A DNA stretch of 64,000 nt from Panicum virgatum. Taxonomy: Eukaryota; Streptophyta; Magnoliopsida; Poales; Poaceae. The DNA is taken from contig NC_053153.1 of NCBI RefSeq assembly GCF_016808335.1, positions 28,072,090-28,136,089 of the forward strand. Direction: 5' to 3'. A program made the position numbers and the translations under genes. The stretch's first letter is position 1. Each line of letters starts with the position of its first letter. The notes under the pieces are model-generated. The model made no database searches. It was not told the origin of the DNA and was given only the letters and a program-made list of their open reading frames with translations. Positions 33,159 to 42,931 of this stretch are shown piece by piece.

Positions 33159-34615
33159 TGTTAGCGCTCCTTAAGTACCCCTTTTATCCCTTGTTTATCC
33201 TTGATAATGGCATGAATTTAATATCAAAATCACTAACCGTCCTAACCCCGGCCTAATTATTGGTCATTTTCACACTTGCACATATATTTTGGAGGAACTT
33301 CGTTTTTGCAGGTTTTTGGCCTATTTTGGAGCATGAAATGACGAGGCCAGTGATCGAGCGTTAACACGGAGAAAGACGAAGGCCAAAGCCCAAAGAAAGG
33401 ACCAAAGCCCATGTTGATTCGAAGCCCATTCATATACATCCATCTTCCAAGAGAGCTCAAAGGACCAAGCCTACAAAGATGAGATCAAGATACTTCGGGA
33501 TTAAGCAAAGCAAATGAAGATTTAAGGAAGGATTCCCTATCCTATCCTTTCCTCGAAGATATCTCCAAGATAACGACGTCAAAAGGGGTGCAATCGTGAA
33601 GGACATAAACTCTAGAAGATGCGAGGAGTCTGCACGCGAAAGAAGGACACAAGACGGCGAAGGAATGAGCCAGGCCGGCCGGCCTAGGCCCATTGGGCCG
33701 GCTGGCCCAGCCCTTTTTTAGGTTGGTTCGACCTCCCCTTCGACCGGTGGCTTCCTCGGCTTATAAATAGCTCGCACATTATTCAACTCGAAGCATCCAT
33801 CCACCCAGAACTCGACGAAAACCTAGGGTCAAGACCGGAGGGAGACGACGGCCGCCGCAAGTCTTCGAAGTTGTCTAGGAGATGGCTTAGGCCGACCCTA
33901 GCCGCCGTGGCCTCCCTGCGTGGTTGTGCCATGGCGGAGTTCATGAGCTAGTTGGATTCATCGATGGTGTGCACATGGCGGTGATGATCCAAACGAATCT
34001 ATTATGTGAGTAATGATAATCATGTCTTCCGAATCTATTAGCGATCATGTTCTCTCTTTCGATTTCGTTCTTCTCTTTGGGTTTGCTTCATCTTAGATCT
34101 ATTATCGAGATAGATCGCTTAGCATGATCTTGTAGTCATGGTGGCTAGAGGTTCATGGCGGAACTACCAAAAGGGGTTCGACTTGCTTCAGGGTATCTTG
34201 TTGAAAGGGGTGGCGTTGTGACAGGTCATTGCCACTTAGTAGGTGGGGTATTGAGGGATCGGATTGGAGATTTTGGGTTTAAAGATGCTTTTGATTGAGA
34301 TGCATGATTTATTTGCTCGTTAGCTTGAAACAACTAGATGACGATAGGCTTAGTCATGTCTTTGGTTTTGCTATGATTAAGCCTATGTTCATGGATGAGA
34401 TCAACCTTTACATATCACTCATATCTATCCAAGGTTTACCCTTTATATGCAATCAATGCTTCATGTTAGGATAGATCCGTTAGATTAGATGGAAAACCTT
34501 AGGTAGTTCTTTGTCGATCCACGGATTGATAAACCTAGGGGGAATACTCTAAGGGAAAAGCTACACGAACCGTGCGCTTGCGGTATACAAATCGGGGCGC
34601 TAAGGAGCGTCAACA
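33159..34615 (+). repeat. C 3' LTR
   Basis: TGTTAGCGCTCC...GGAGCGTCAACA. Same TATAAATA (33762-33769) and GGCCGGCCGGCC palindrome as the 5' copy, with the outer base pair of the palindrome lost. Confidence 0.93.
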
Positions 34616-34620
34616 GGGAT

Positions 34621-36204
34621 ACGTCTTCGTGCGCGATCGCGTTGCCCTGGATTTCTCCGGAATCCGCGATCATGAAGCCTTTTTGTCATTTCAGGCTGCG
34701 GCAGACTACTGCCTCACCTGCTTCGACGACTCCAGCAAGGGGGGTTATGATCCCATTCGGGAATGCTTCCTCGTCGAAGTGGGCGAGGACAACGACAACG
34801 TGCCAAACGCACCACACGCCCAGCAGCAGCGCCGACAGCGCCTGCAGGACCCAAACCGGCCACCCCGGTGGACTTGGGACTGCAGCAAGCACAGTTGGTG
34901 CAACTCCAGGAGCTTGAAGCCAAGCTCCAGGAGGAGTGTCGGCAAATGCAGCAGCTGCGCGCCATGCTCGAGTAGGAGTGTACCGGCCACGGTGCGAGCG
35001 CCCGAGAGGCAGGGCGCATCGCCCGGGAGCGGATCATGGCGGATGGCGGCGTGGAGAACCAACCGGCCTAGAACAGGGCTAGCCAAAAGATTGCCGCTAC
35101 GGCTATTGTACTCCAAGCCATGCCCGAACCCTCTACACCTGAGGGCCGCAATCTGCGCAAGAAAGCGCAAGCTCTCATCGAAGATGTGGCGGTGCAGCAG
35201 GCCGAGAGCTCTGTGTCTCGTATGCGCTCGACGGCCTCGGCGAAAGCCGGTCGTACTGCAAGACAAGACCGCAAGGTCTCGGTGCACATCCCACCAGCAA
35301 AAGGGGGCAAGGCACCCTCGGTACGCCCGGTGGTTGGGGCAAAGGCACCCACAGTGCACGACCATACCGATGGCCTCTTATGAAGGAGCGCATCCAGGAC
35401 ACGCGCGGCAATGCCAACGATGGCGACGCCCGCAACATCCTCAACCAGAAGAAGCAGGACGGTGCGGCCCGTGGCAACCTCCCTCGGCGTGGCAGTCGTT
35501 ACGACAGCAAGGAGGACAGGAACCCATTACCGGAGCCCCCAGACACCCGTGTGTTTAGCCGGGCAATCCACGCTGTTCCGTTTCCCCCACGCTTTCGACA
35601 GCCCACCAACCTCACCAAATACTCGAGAGAGATAGCTCCCGGGCTCTGGCTCAACGACTACCACTAGGCTTGCCATATGGGCGGTGCGAATGATGACACC
35701 ATGATCATTCGCAACCTTCCTCCGCACCTTGCAGATTCCACGTGTGCATGGCTCGAACACCTTCCCGCCAATCAGATCCACGACTGGTCTGACCTAGTCA
35801 AGACCTTCGTGGCCAACTTCCAAGGAACGTACGTGCATCCTATGAATTCTTGGGATCTCCAAGGGTGCCGTCAACAGCCCGACGAGCCCTTGCGTGACTA
35901 CATTCGTCGCTTCTCCAAGCAGTGCACCGAGCTCCCTAGCATCACCGACTCCGACATCATCAGTGCCTTTCATTTGGGCACAACATGCAAGGATCTGGTG
36001 CGTGAGTTGGGACGGAGCCCTCCTTCTAGTGCAACTGAGCTGTTTGATGTTGCCACCAACTTTGCCTCCGGAGAGGAGGCGGTCGGTGCTATCTTCAGTA
36101 GCGAGAAGAGTAAACGCAAGGAGGAAGCGCCCGCGGAGGGTAGCAAAGCCAAGAATCTCGAGAAGAAGCGCAAGTGGGGCAGGAAAGGAAAGAAGAAGGG
36201 CTAG
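34621..36204 (+). pseudogene. gag: B gag, main part (several frames)
   Basis: Continues the split gag. The first frame (to about 34830) includes YVFVRDRVALDFSG and FDDSSKGGYDP. The next frame (34763-35383) has a Gln/Leu-rich coiled coil, LQQAQLVQLQELEAKLQEE. The third (35380-36204) holds the capsid core: SREIAPGLWLNDY, the AWLEHLPANQIHDW and RDYIRRFSKQCTELP motifs and NFASGEEAVGAIF, then a Lys/Glu-rich tail. TAG stops at 35665-35667 and 36202-36204 and two frameshifts break it. The core motifs match the Tat gag family. It would form the particle shell. Confidence 0.87.
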
Positions 36205-36945
36205 CAGAACCAGCATGATCAAGACCAGGAGGAGGACTCCGACGAAACCCTCGCCATCACCTCTGATCGCAAAGGTCCTCGAGGACCCCCTCGAGGCGGT
36301 GGCCTGTTCGACGACATGTTGAAGAAGCCGTGTCCTTATCATAAGGGCCCGGTCAACCACACCCTCGAGGAGTGCAACATGCTCCGCAACTACTTCAACC
36401 ATCTCAACCGCAAGGACGAGGCCAAGAAGAAGGACGCGGAGGACAGGGATGACGGTGGCTACCCCCCGGTGGAGAACGTGTTCTTCATCTTCGGCAAACC
36501 AACGGCGAACATGCCCCCTCGGCAGCGCAAGCGAGAGCTCCGAGAGGTCTTCTCCATTCACAAGGCCATGCCATCCTACCACGACTGGTCGGAGGACACT
36601 AGCTCCTTCAGCCGCGAAGACCACCCCGACTACATCCTGAATCCAGGACAGTACGCGCTCGTCGTGGATCCAATCATCGGCAACACCCGATTCTCCAAGG
36701 TGCTCATGGACGGAGGCAGCAGCCTCAACATCATGTACGCGCACACTTTAGAGCTCATGGGGATCGGCCAGGACAAGCTACGCCCCAACACATCGCCGTT
36801 TCATGGCATTGCACCGGGAAAGCGAGTCCAGCCCCTCGGACAGATCGATCTGCCCGTCTGCTTCGGCACGCCGGCCAACTTCCGCAAGGAAGTGCTCACC
36901 TTCGAGGTGGTGGGGTTTCGTGGGACGTACCACACCAGCTCGCGA
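36205..36945 (+). pseudogene. B zinc knuckle and protease
   Basis: In the same frame as the gag core after a TAG. A C-H-H-C knuckle CPYHKGPVNHTLEEC starts 6 residues after the methionine at 36316. The protease motif is LMDGGSSLNIMY (DGG at residues 132-134), the Tat variant of DTG. Sequence follows a standard protease fold to VVGFRGTYH, then the frame enters unrelated residues: the end of protease and the start of reverse transcriptase are deleted. Confidence 0.85.
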
Positions 36946-37093
36946 CTTCTTTCATCACACCCTTCGGCATGTACTGCTATGTCACGATACCCTTTAGCCT
37001 TAGAAATGCAGGAGCCACATACCAGCGATGTATGCTCCACGTGTTTAGGGACCATATCGGGCAGATCATAGAAACATATGTCGATAACATCTT
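36946..37093 (+). pseudogene. B reverse transcriptase palm fragment
   Basis: After the deletion, the frame with TPFGMYCYVTIPFSLRNAGATYQR enters the palm domain directly. The catalytic motif reads YVDN (37077-37088) rather than YVDD, so one active-site aspartate is gone. The frame closes with TGA at 37096, two bases being missing compared with the expected YVDDIVVKS. The whole fingers domain is absent. Confidence 0.82.
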
Positions 37094-37660
37094 GTGAAAT
37101 CCAGGAAAGCTAATGACCTAGTGACCAATCTCAACATCGCATTCGACTACCTTAGGGCCAATGGGGTAAAGCTCAACCCGGAAAAATGCGTGTTCCGGGT
37201 CCCTCGAGGCATGCTCTTGGGCTTCATCGTCTCCCAGCGAGGCATCGAACCCAACCCTGAGAAACTTTCGGCCATCACCCGAATGGGACCAATCCGAGAC
37301 CTAAAGGGGGTACAGAATGTCATGGGTTGCCTGGCATCCCTTAGCCGTTTCATCTCACGTCTCGATGAGAAAGGCTTACCTCTATACCGACTCTTGAGGA
37401 AAACCGAGCGCTTTTCATGGACCCCCGAGGCTCAGGAAGCCCTCGACAAACTAAAGGCGTCGCTCACTCATGCCCCAATTCTGACACTGCCGATGGGCAG
37501 CGAGCCACTCTATCTATACGTAGCAGCAACGACCCAGGTGGTCAGTGCAGCTATCATTGTGGAAAGACAAGAGGAGGGACACATTATGCCCGTTCATAGG
37601 CTGCTGTACTTCATCAGTGAAGTACTGTCTGAGATCAAGACACGATATCCACAAATCTAG
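37094..37660 (+). pseudogene. B reverse transcriptase thumb and first RNase H
   Basis: 189-codon frame with LNPEKCVFRVPRG and LLGFIVSQRGIE, the usual sequence after YVDD, then FSWTPEAQEALDKLK and the start of the first RNase H, LYLYVAATTQVVSAA. As in other Tat elements, this RNase H has lost its leading aspartate (A instead of D). It ends at a TAG (37658-37660) in KTRYPQI-stop, where relatives have Gln (inference). Confidence 0.83.
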
Positions 37661-38305
37661 AAACTGCCATATGCAGTGGTCCTGGCTCGGCGCAAGCTGC
37701 GCCACTACTTCGAGGCTCATCCCATCACTGTGGTCTCGTCCTTCCCGCTGGGAGAGATTGTCCACAACAGGGATGCCACGGGTAGGATAGCCAAGTGGTC
37801 AGTGGAACTTATGGGAGAAGCTCTCACTTATGCGCCTCGCAAGGCAATCAAATCCCAAGTCTTGGCGGACTTTATTGCTGAATGGACCGACACTCAGCTG
37901 CCCCCACCAAAAATTCAAGCAGAGTGTTGGACCATGTACTTCGATGGGTCGGTGATGAAAACTAGCACATGTGCCGGCCTTCTTTTCATCTCGCCCCTCG
38001 GAGTACATATGCGCTACGTGGTGCGACTCCACTTCTCGGCATGCAACAACATGGCAGAGTATGAGGCCCTTCTCAGCGGCCTCCACATTGCCATCAAGCT
38101 CGGCATCAAACTCCTCGACATGCGGGGCGACTCTCAACTCGTCATCGACCAGATAATGAAAGAGTCTAGCTGCCATGACCTGAAGATGAAGGCATACTGC
38201 AACGTAGTGCGCCGCCTCGAAGACAAGTTCAACGGCCTCGAGCTCAACCACGTCGCACGCAAGTACAACGAGGAGGCGGCCTCGAGCTCAAGTATACAGC
38301 AGAGG
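37661..38305 (+). pseudogene. B second (archaeal-type) RNase H, cut by E2
   Basis: The frame continues past the TAG through the connection (ARRKLRHYFEAHPI, WSVELMGEALTY, QVLADFIAEWTD) into a second RNase H: MYFDGSV, NMAEYEALLSG, DMRGDSQLVIDQ. D, E and D residues are present; the fourth acid, expected in NEEAD, is replaced by A. E2 is inserted after AGAGG at 38301-38305, so the end of the domain was separated from integrase. Confidence 0.85.
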
Positions 38306-39498
38306 TGTAACACCCTAATTTAAATTCCAGAATTTTATAATAAATTTAATTGGTTTATTTAATTTTCTAGGATTTATTTTGCTTAGTCTGGCATTTAATC
38401 TAATTTTTGTTCCTCAAGTAATTAAATTTTGTCTAAGTTTAAAAATTTTTGTTGTTGCATTCATGCTGGTGCATGGTTTTAATTATTTGGGTGTGGTTTG
38501 AATTCAAATTGTATTTGAATTCAAACTTTGTTTGAATTAGAAATAGAAGAAAAGAAGATTTAGAAAAGGAAAATCAGCCAAAACCCAAAACCCGGCCCAA
38601 AGGACCCAGCTACGGCCCGGCCAGCCTTCCCCTTCTTCCCCTCCGCGCACTTGGCCCAGCAGAGCCACTTCCCCGGCCCAAAACCCCGCTCGCAAGCAGC
38701 CCAACCCGCACTCACCCTCTCCCCGCGCAGCAGCCCAGCGCCCCGCTTCTCCCACGCGCTCGTGCCCGCTCCCACCGACGCCCCTGGCCCACCTATCGGC
38801 GCGCTCACCTGCACCGCGCTCGCCCGCACCCCCACTGACCGGGCGGACCCGCCTGTCATCCCCCACCTCCCGCTTACCCCGCGCAACGACCGGCCGAGTC
38901 CTCGCCGTGATCTCCACGCCGCGTCAGCCCCTGGACCCGCACGCCGAGGCCGGCTTTCCCTTCTTAAACCGCCCTGGCCCTCCCCAGCGCCCCATCTCCC
39001 CACGCAGCCGCCATCCCTAACCCTAAGACGCCGCGCCCCGTCGTGCCGCCGAAGCAGAGTCGCTGCTCCGCCGCGGCCACGCCGCCCTGTGGCATCCCAA
39101 CCCCCACCAGCCTCGGTCCGGTTTCTAATCGACCCCAGGGAGCCTCCCGAAGCCCCGTTTCCGTTCCCCAATGTCTGCAGCGGCCGAATCGCGCTGAGCC
39201 CCCAAACTCCGGTAAGAACCAACCTCGGTCAATTCATCGCCACCGGTGAGCCCCGTACCGTCCTGACCCCAGGTTCTCGTTTGTAGCGCGACCCCGCATC
39301 GATCCGAGGAGATTCAAAGCCCGGAGCGTCGCTGCGTCAACTCCTCCACGAGCTTCGCCCACCTCCACCGCCGGTCTCCGTCGCCGAGCACTCTGCGCCG
39401 GCCTTCTCTCGATCCAAAGCTAGGTGAGGACCTACTCCGCCCGCTCGTCCTTTTTGGCACGATAGAATAGGCCGCGGTGCACCCTTTTGGCCCAGACC

Positions 39499-42400
39499 CC
39501 GCGTGTAACACCCTAATTTAAATTTTAGTATTTAATAATAAATTTAATTGGTTTTATTTAAATTTCTAAGGTTTTTGGTGATTAGACTTGCATTTAATCT
39601 AATTTTGATCGTAAAGTAATTAAAATTTATTTTAGGTCAAACTTGCTTGTGCATTCATGCTGGTGCATAAATTTTATGGGTTGAATGCTTAGGGTTTGAA
39701 TTCAAATTTTGGTTTGAATTCAAATAGTTGAGTGGTGTTTAGAAATAGAAAAGAGAAAAGAAACTAGAAAAGAACCCAGCCCAACCCAAAGCCAAACCCA
39801 ACCCACCAATCCAGTCCAGCCCGCGGCCCTTTCTTTTCCCCGCATGGGCCCGCTTCCACCCGCTTAGCTCGGCCCGCTACCGCTCAGCCCAGTTCCCCTC
39901 CCCTCCTCTCCCGCTCGGCCTGCAGCTCGCGCGCACCTCCGCTCACGCCCCGGCCCACCTGCCCGCGCTGCGTCGCGCTCCCCGCTCCCCTCACTGACTA
40001 CGCTGGCCCACCGTCAGCCTCATCTTCCTCCTCCACCCGATTTCCCCGCACACGCCTCTGCTCCGCCCAGCCGAGCCCGCTCGCCCCGTTTCTGCCCGTG
40101 GACCGACCCCGACCCCCCTGACCCACTGGCCAGCTGCACCTAGTGCCCCTTCCCCCTTCTAGAAGCTGCACCCGTGCTCGGATCACGCCGAGATCCTATT
40201 TCCCCGAGCCCCATCAACCGCCCGCGATCCTCGGCCGTGATTGCCGCCGTGCTTGCACCGGGCACGCACGCCCAAATCCGCGGCTGAGTTTCTTAAATTG
40301 CACCCCCACGGCCTCCTGCTCCCCATCCTAAAGGCCAGCGCCGTCACCAGGGACCCCAACCGCACCCCTACACCTAGCTCCGCTGCAAAAGGGACCCCTG
40401 CGCCGCCGGTGAGCAATTCCGCCGCGCCACCGTACCAGAGCCCCGTCCAAGAAGCACCACGGCTCCACCTCGACGATAGGATCTTCCCCGAGCCCGCTTC
40501 CCCGCTCCGGCCTCTGCAGCGGCCCTTCCTCCGCGAGCTCCGCGAGCCCCGCCGCTCGGACACCGCCGACGACCACCCTGCGCGACATCCCCGACCCAAT
40601 CCAAACCCCGGTGAGCTTCCACATCCCCTCAGGCCCGTTTTGTGCTAGTTTATGCTAGGCCGTAGCCCCTGGAGAACCCCGAACGCGCCACGCCGGCGAG
40701 CTCCGCCGCGCAGGGCCGCCGTCGACGCAGCGCGCCCCGCTACCAGCCTCCCCGAGGCCCGCAAAAGCCTCAGGTGGACTACGCGTGTCGCGTAGTCCCC
40801 TCCCGACCCATATCTCGTCGTTTCTGACCCCAGGAAGGCCGGATTCGGACTTCTCCGGCGATGCGCCGCCGCGGGGCTTGCGTTCCCGGCGAGCCGCGCC
40901 GCCCCCACGCGCCCGAACCGTCCTGGCCGTCGGATCCGTTTCCTGTGGCTGAGATTAGATCGCCCCGCGTTTAGATCCAAACCACCCGATCCCGATCTAA
41001 CGGCCCGTAAGCGTAGATACCGGTTCGGCCTTACCCTTTTGCTAAAGAGCCCCCCGAGTTCTGAGTAATCAACCCGCAGTCCTGTGCCTTTCAAAAGTAA
41101 TTACAATTAGGCCCATATTTTAACACTTTAGCCCCTGAGCTTTGTAGATTTTGAACCCGCCGTCCAGCCCTGTCCTTTTTGCGAGTTAGACCCTGGAGTT
41201 AATGTTTATTTATGTTTAGGCCCTCGGTTTTAGCAGAAAAGCCCCTGGAACCTTAGTTTTCTTACAGATAAGCCCCTAGAACTTGTTTTTAGACTAGAAA
41301 ATGCGTTTTAGCTCCGTTTTTAGCGTTCTTTATATCCACGCGATCGTTGTAACACGTAGAATAGCTTTAGACTAGTTTAGTGTGCTGTTTTTATGTATTG
41401 ATGTACTATTTCTTAATTTTTGTTAGTGTTTGCTTGTATGTTTATTATTGTGCTTTGTTTTGGCCATGTGTTCGTGAGTAGACGTTGATCCATCTGAGGA
41501 ACCCCAGTACCAGTACCAGGAGCAGCCGTCTTCCGAGTACTTTGAGCAGCAGTAGGAGCAGTACGAGGAAGGCAAGTGTAACATGAACAACCTATCACTT
41601 TTAAATACAATTTCATACTGCATTTTAATACTGTATGCCTATAAGGACTTTCCTAGCCACTTTATATCCTTTATATACCTTTGGGTTGCATTTTTGGTTA
41701 GTTGTGCTAGGTTGCTGCGCCATAACATACTCTGGTCCTTTTTAATTAATTTGATTAATGGTTTACTTGAACTTAATTCTGAGAGTGGCCCTCTGTGCTT
41801 CGTGCTTGAGTGGCTCACGTCTCGTTAAAAGATGTTTTTGTAGAAACATGGTTTAGGGGGCCAGCACGGTGCTTAGTGCTTGGTTGGCCACTCTCCATAA
41901 GGACCGGTTCATAGAGCGACAACCTGGGACAACAGCGCTACCACAAGGCTAGAATGGGATAGACTTGGCGTAATAATTAGATCTCTTTGGTTTGAAGTAA
42001 CTTACCTGCGGGGCAGGGGCGGTAAGCTTCTATGGCCCTCGTGCTGAGTGGCCTCGTCTGTGCTTCGTGTCTTGACGCCCACTAGACCTGCTCCATAGTC
42101 GCCGATCCACCCTCGCGGTTACTCCCTACCAACGAGATTCTTTGTAAAGGCCTCGTAGTGAGTCGCTAGCCATCTCACCTAAGGAAGTGTGATGAATCTC
42201 TAGCGTAGCTCATGACTTGTGGGTAAAGATGTGCAACCTCTGCAGAGTGTAAAACTGGTATACTAGCCGTGCTCACGGTTATGAGCGGCCCAGATCCTCC
42301 TTTTGATTAGTGGAGTTATCTCCTTCCGACGAGGGAGGTGCTTCTCGGGGGTTACCTTGGTGGCTTGGTTCTGGTTTGGTTCTCAGTAGTATCATGATTT

Positions 42401-42931
42401 AATTTGATTAATTACTATGTAACTGGGTTTATGGTAATTCATCAACTTGTAGTAAACAGCTTTAATAAAATTTTGCCAAGACTTGAAACCTAATGCAGTC
42501 AGTCAGCCAACCTTAGAGCCTCATAGTTTGTGTTATACTTGTTGAGTACAAGTTGTGTACTCACCCTTGCCTCTTCTCTACTTTTTCCTCTTGGCTACGC
42601 TACTGCTGCTCAGTTCCTGCCGACACGAGGGAGTTCGCTCAGCGCTTCTAGGACTACGAGGACTTCTAGGTGTTCGTCTCCCAGTCGACGTCCCTGTGGC
42701 GCCCTGCTTCAGTTTCAGAGAGCTTTTATCGTATTTATACTTCGCTTCTGCTGTATCAGACATTTTTGTCATTAATGTAATAAATAACATTCGTATTCGC
42801 TTTATTATATCTTTTTACGTGATATGTGCTATGATATACTGTTCATTCTGTTGTATATACGTGTGACTTGATCCTGGCACGTATATGATTGCTCGATTTA
42901 TGTCCTTTTATAAACCGGGTGTTACACCGCG
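39499..42931. repeat. TSDs of S2 (CCGCG at 39499-39503 and 42927-42931)
   Basis: The uninterrupted site is visible in the E2 3' LTR as GACCCCGCGCGCCGGCG near 51510, proving the insertion point. Confidence 0.95.
39504..42926 (+). mobile_element. S2: solo LTR of the E family inside the E2 5' LTR (3423 bp)
   Basis: TGTAACACCCTAA...GGGTGTTACA with no internal domain, flanked by CCGCG. Same landmarks as other copies: TTTGAATTC repeats (39694-39725), donor-like GTGAGC twice (GT 40409 and 40611), CCCCTGAAC series (41040-41300), Q/E/Y-rich block with one TAG (41482-41575) and DYEDF-stop block (42616-42669). GC-rich promoter half at 39770-40640. Confidence 0.95.

Larger units (their letters stand above)
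24939..34615 (+). mobile_element. C: non-autonomous, Athila-like LTR retrotransposon without gag or pol
   Basis: 9.7 kb element with LTRs of 1459 and 1457 bp and a 6.8 kb internal region. No frame encodes a recognisable gag, protease, reverse transcriptase, RNase H or integrase, so it fits a large retrotransposon derivative. Hints of Athila/Tat ancestry are the primer binding site TGGCACCGTTGCTGGGGA, a CGGGAGGCAACCCG motif at 29239-29252, and GAGGACGAGCAAGG...ATGGGGGG before the 3' LTR (recalled family features, not searched). LTRs differ at roughly 30 positions by eye. It must be mobilised by proteins from another element (inference). Confidence 0.88.
24934..34620. repeat. TSDs of C (GGGAT at 24934-24938 and 34616-34620)
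   Basis: Identical 5-bp flanks. Removing C and one copy restores the B gag reading frame. Confidence 0.95.

Noticed and set aside
41413..41623. Cysteine-rich YCSCCCSKCSEDGC-like small peptides at 8543, 18334, 41423, 43655 and 52089
   Set aside because: They are the reverse strand of the Q/E/Y-rich block (CAG/GAG codons read backward) and are not independent genes.
42530..42866. Hydrophobic and cysteine-containing 70-100 codon frames repeated at 7337, 17174, 42530, 44760 and 53194
   Set aside because: They are alternate frames of the same LTR segment; the conserved short frame ending QDYEDF-stop explains the region better.
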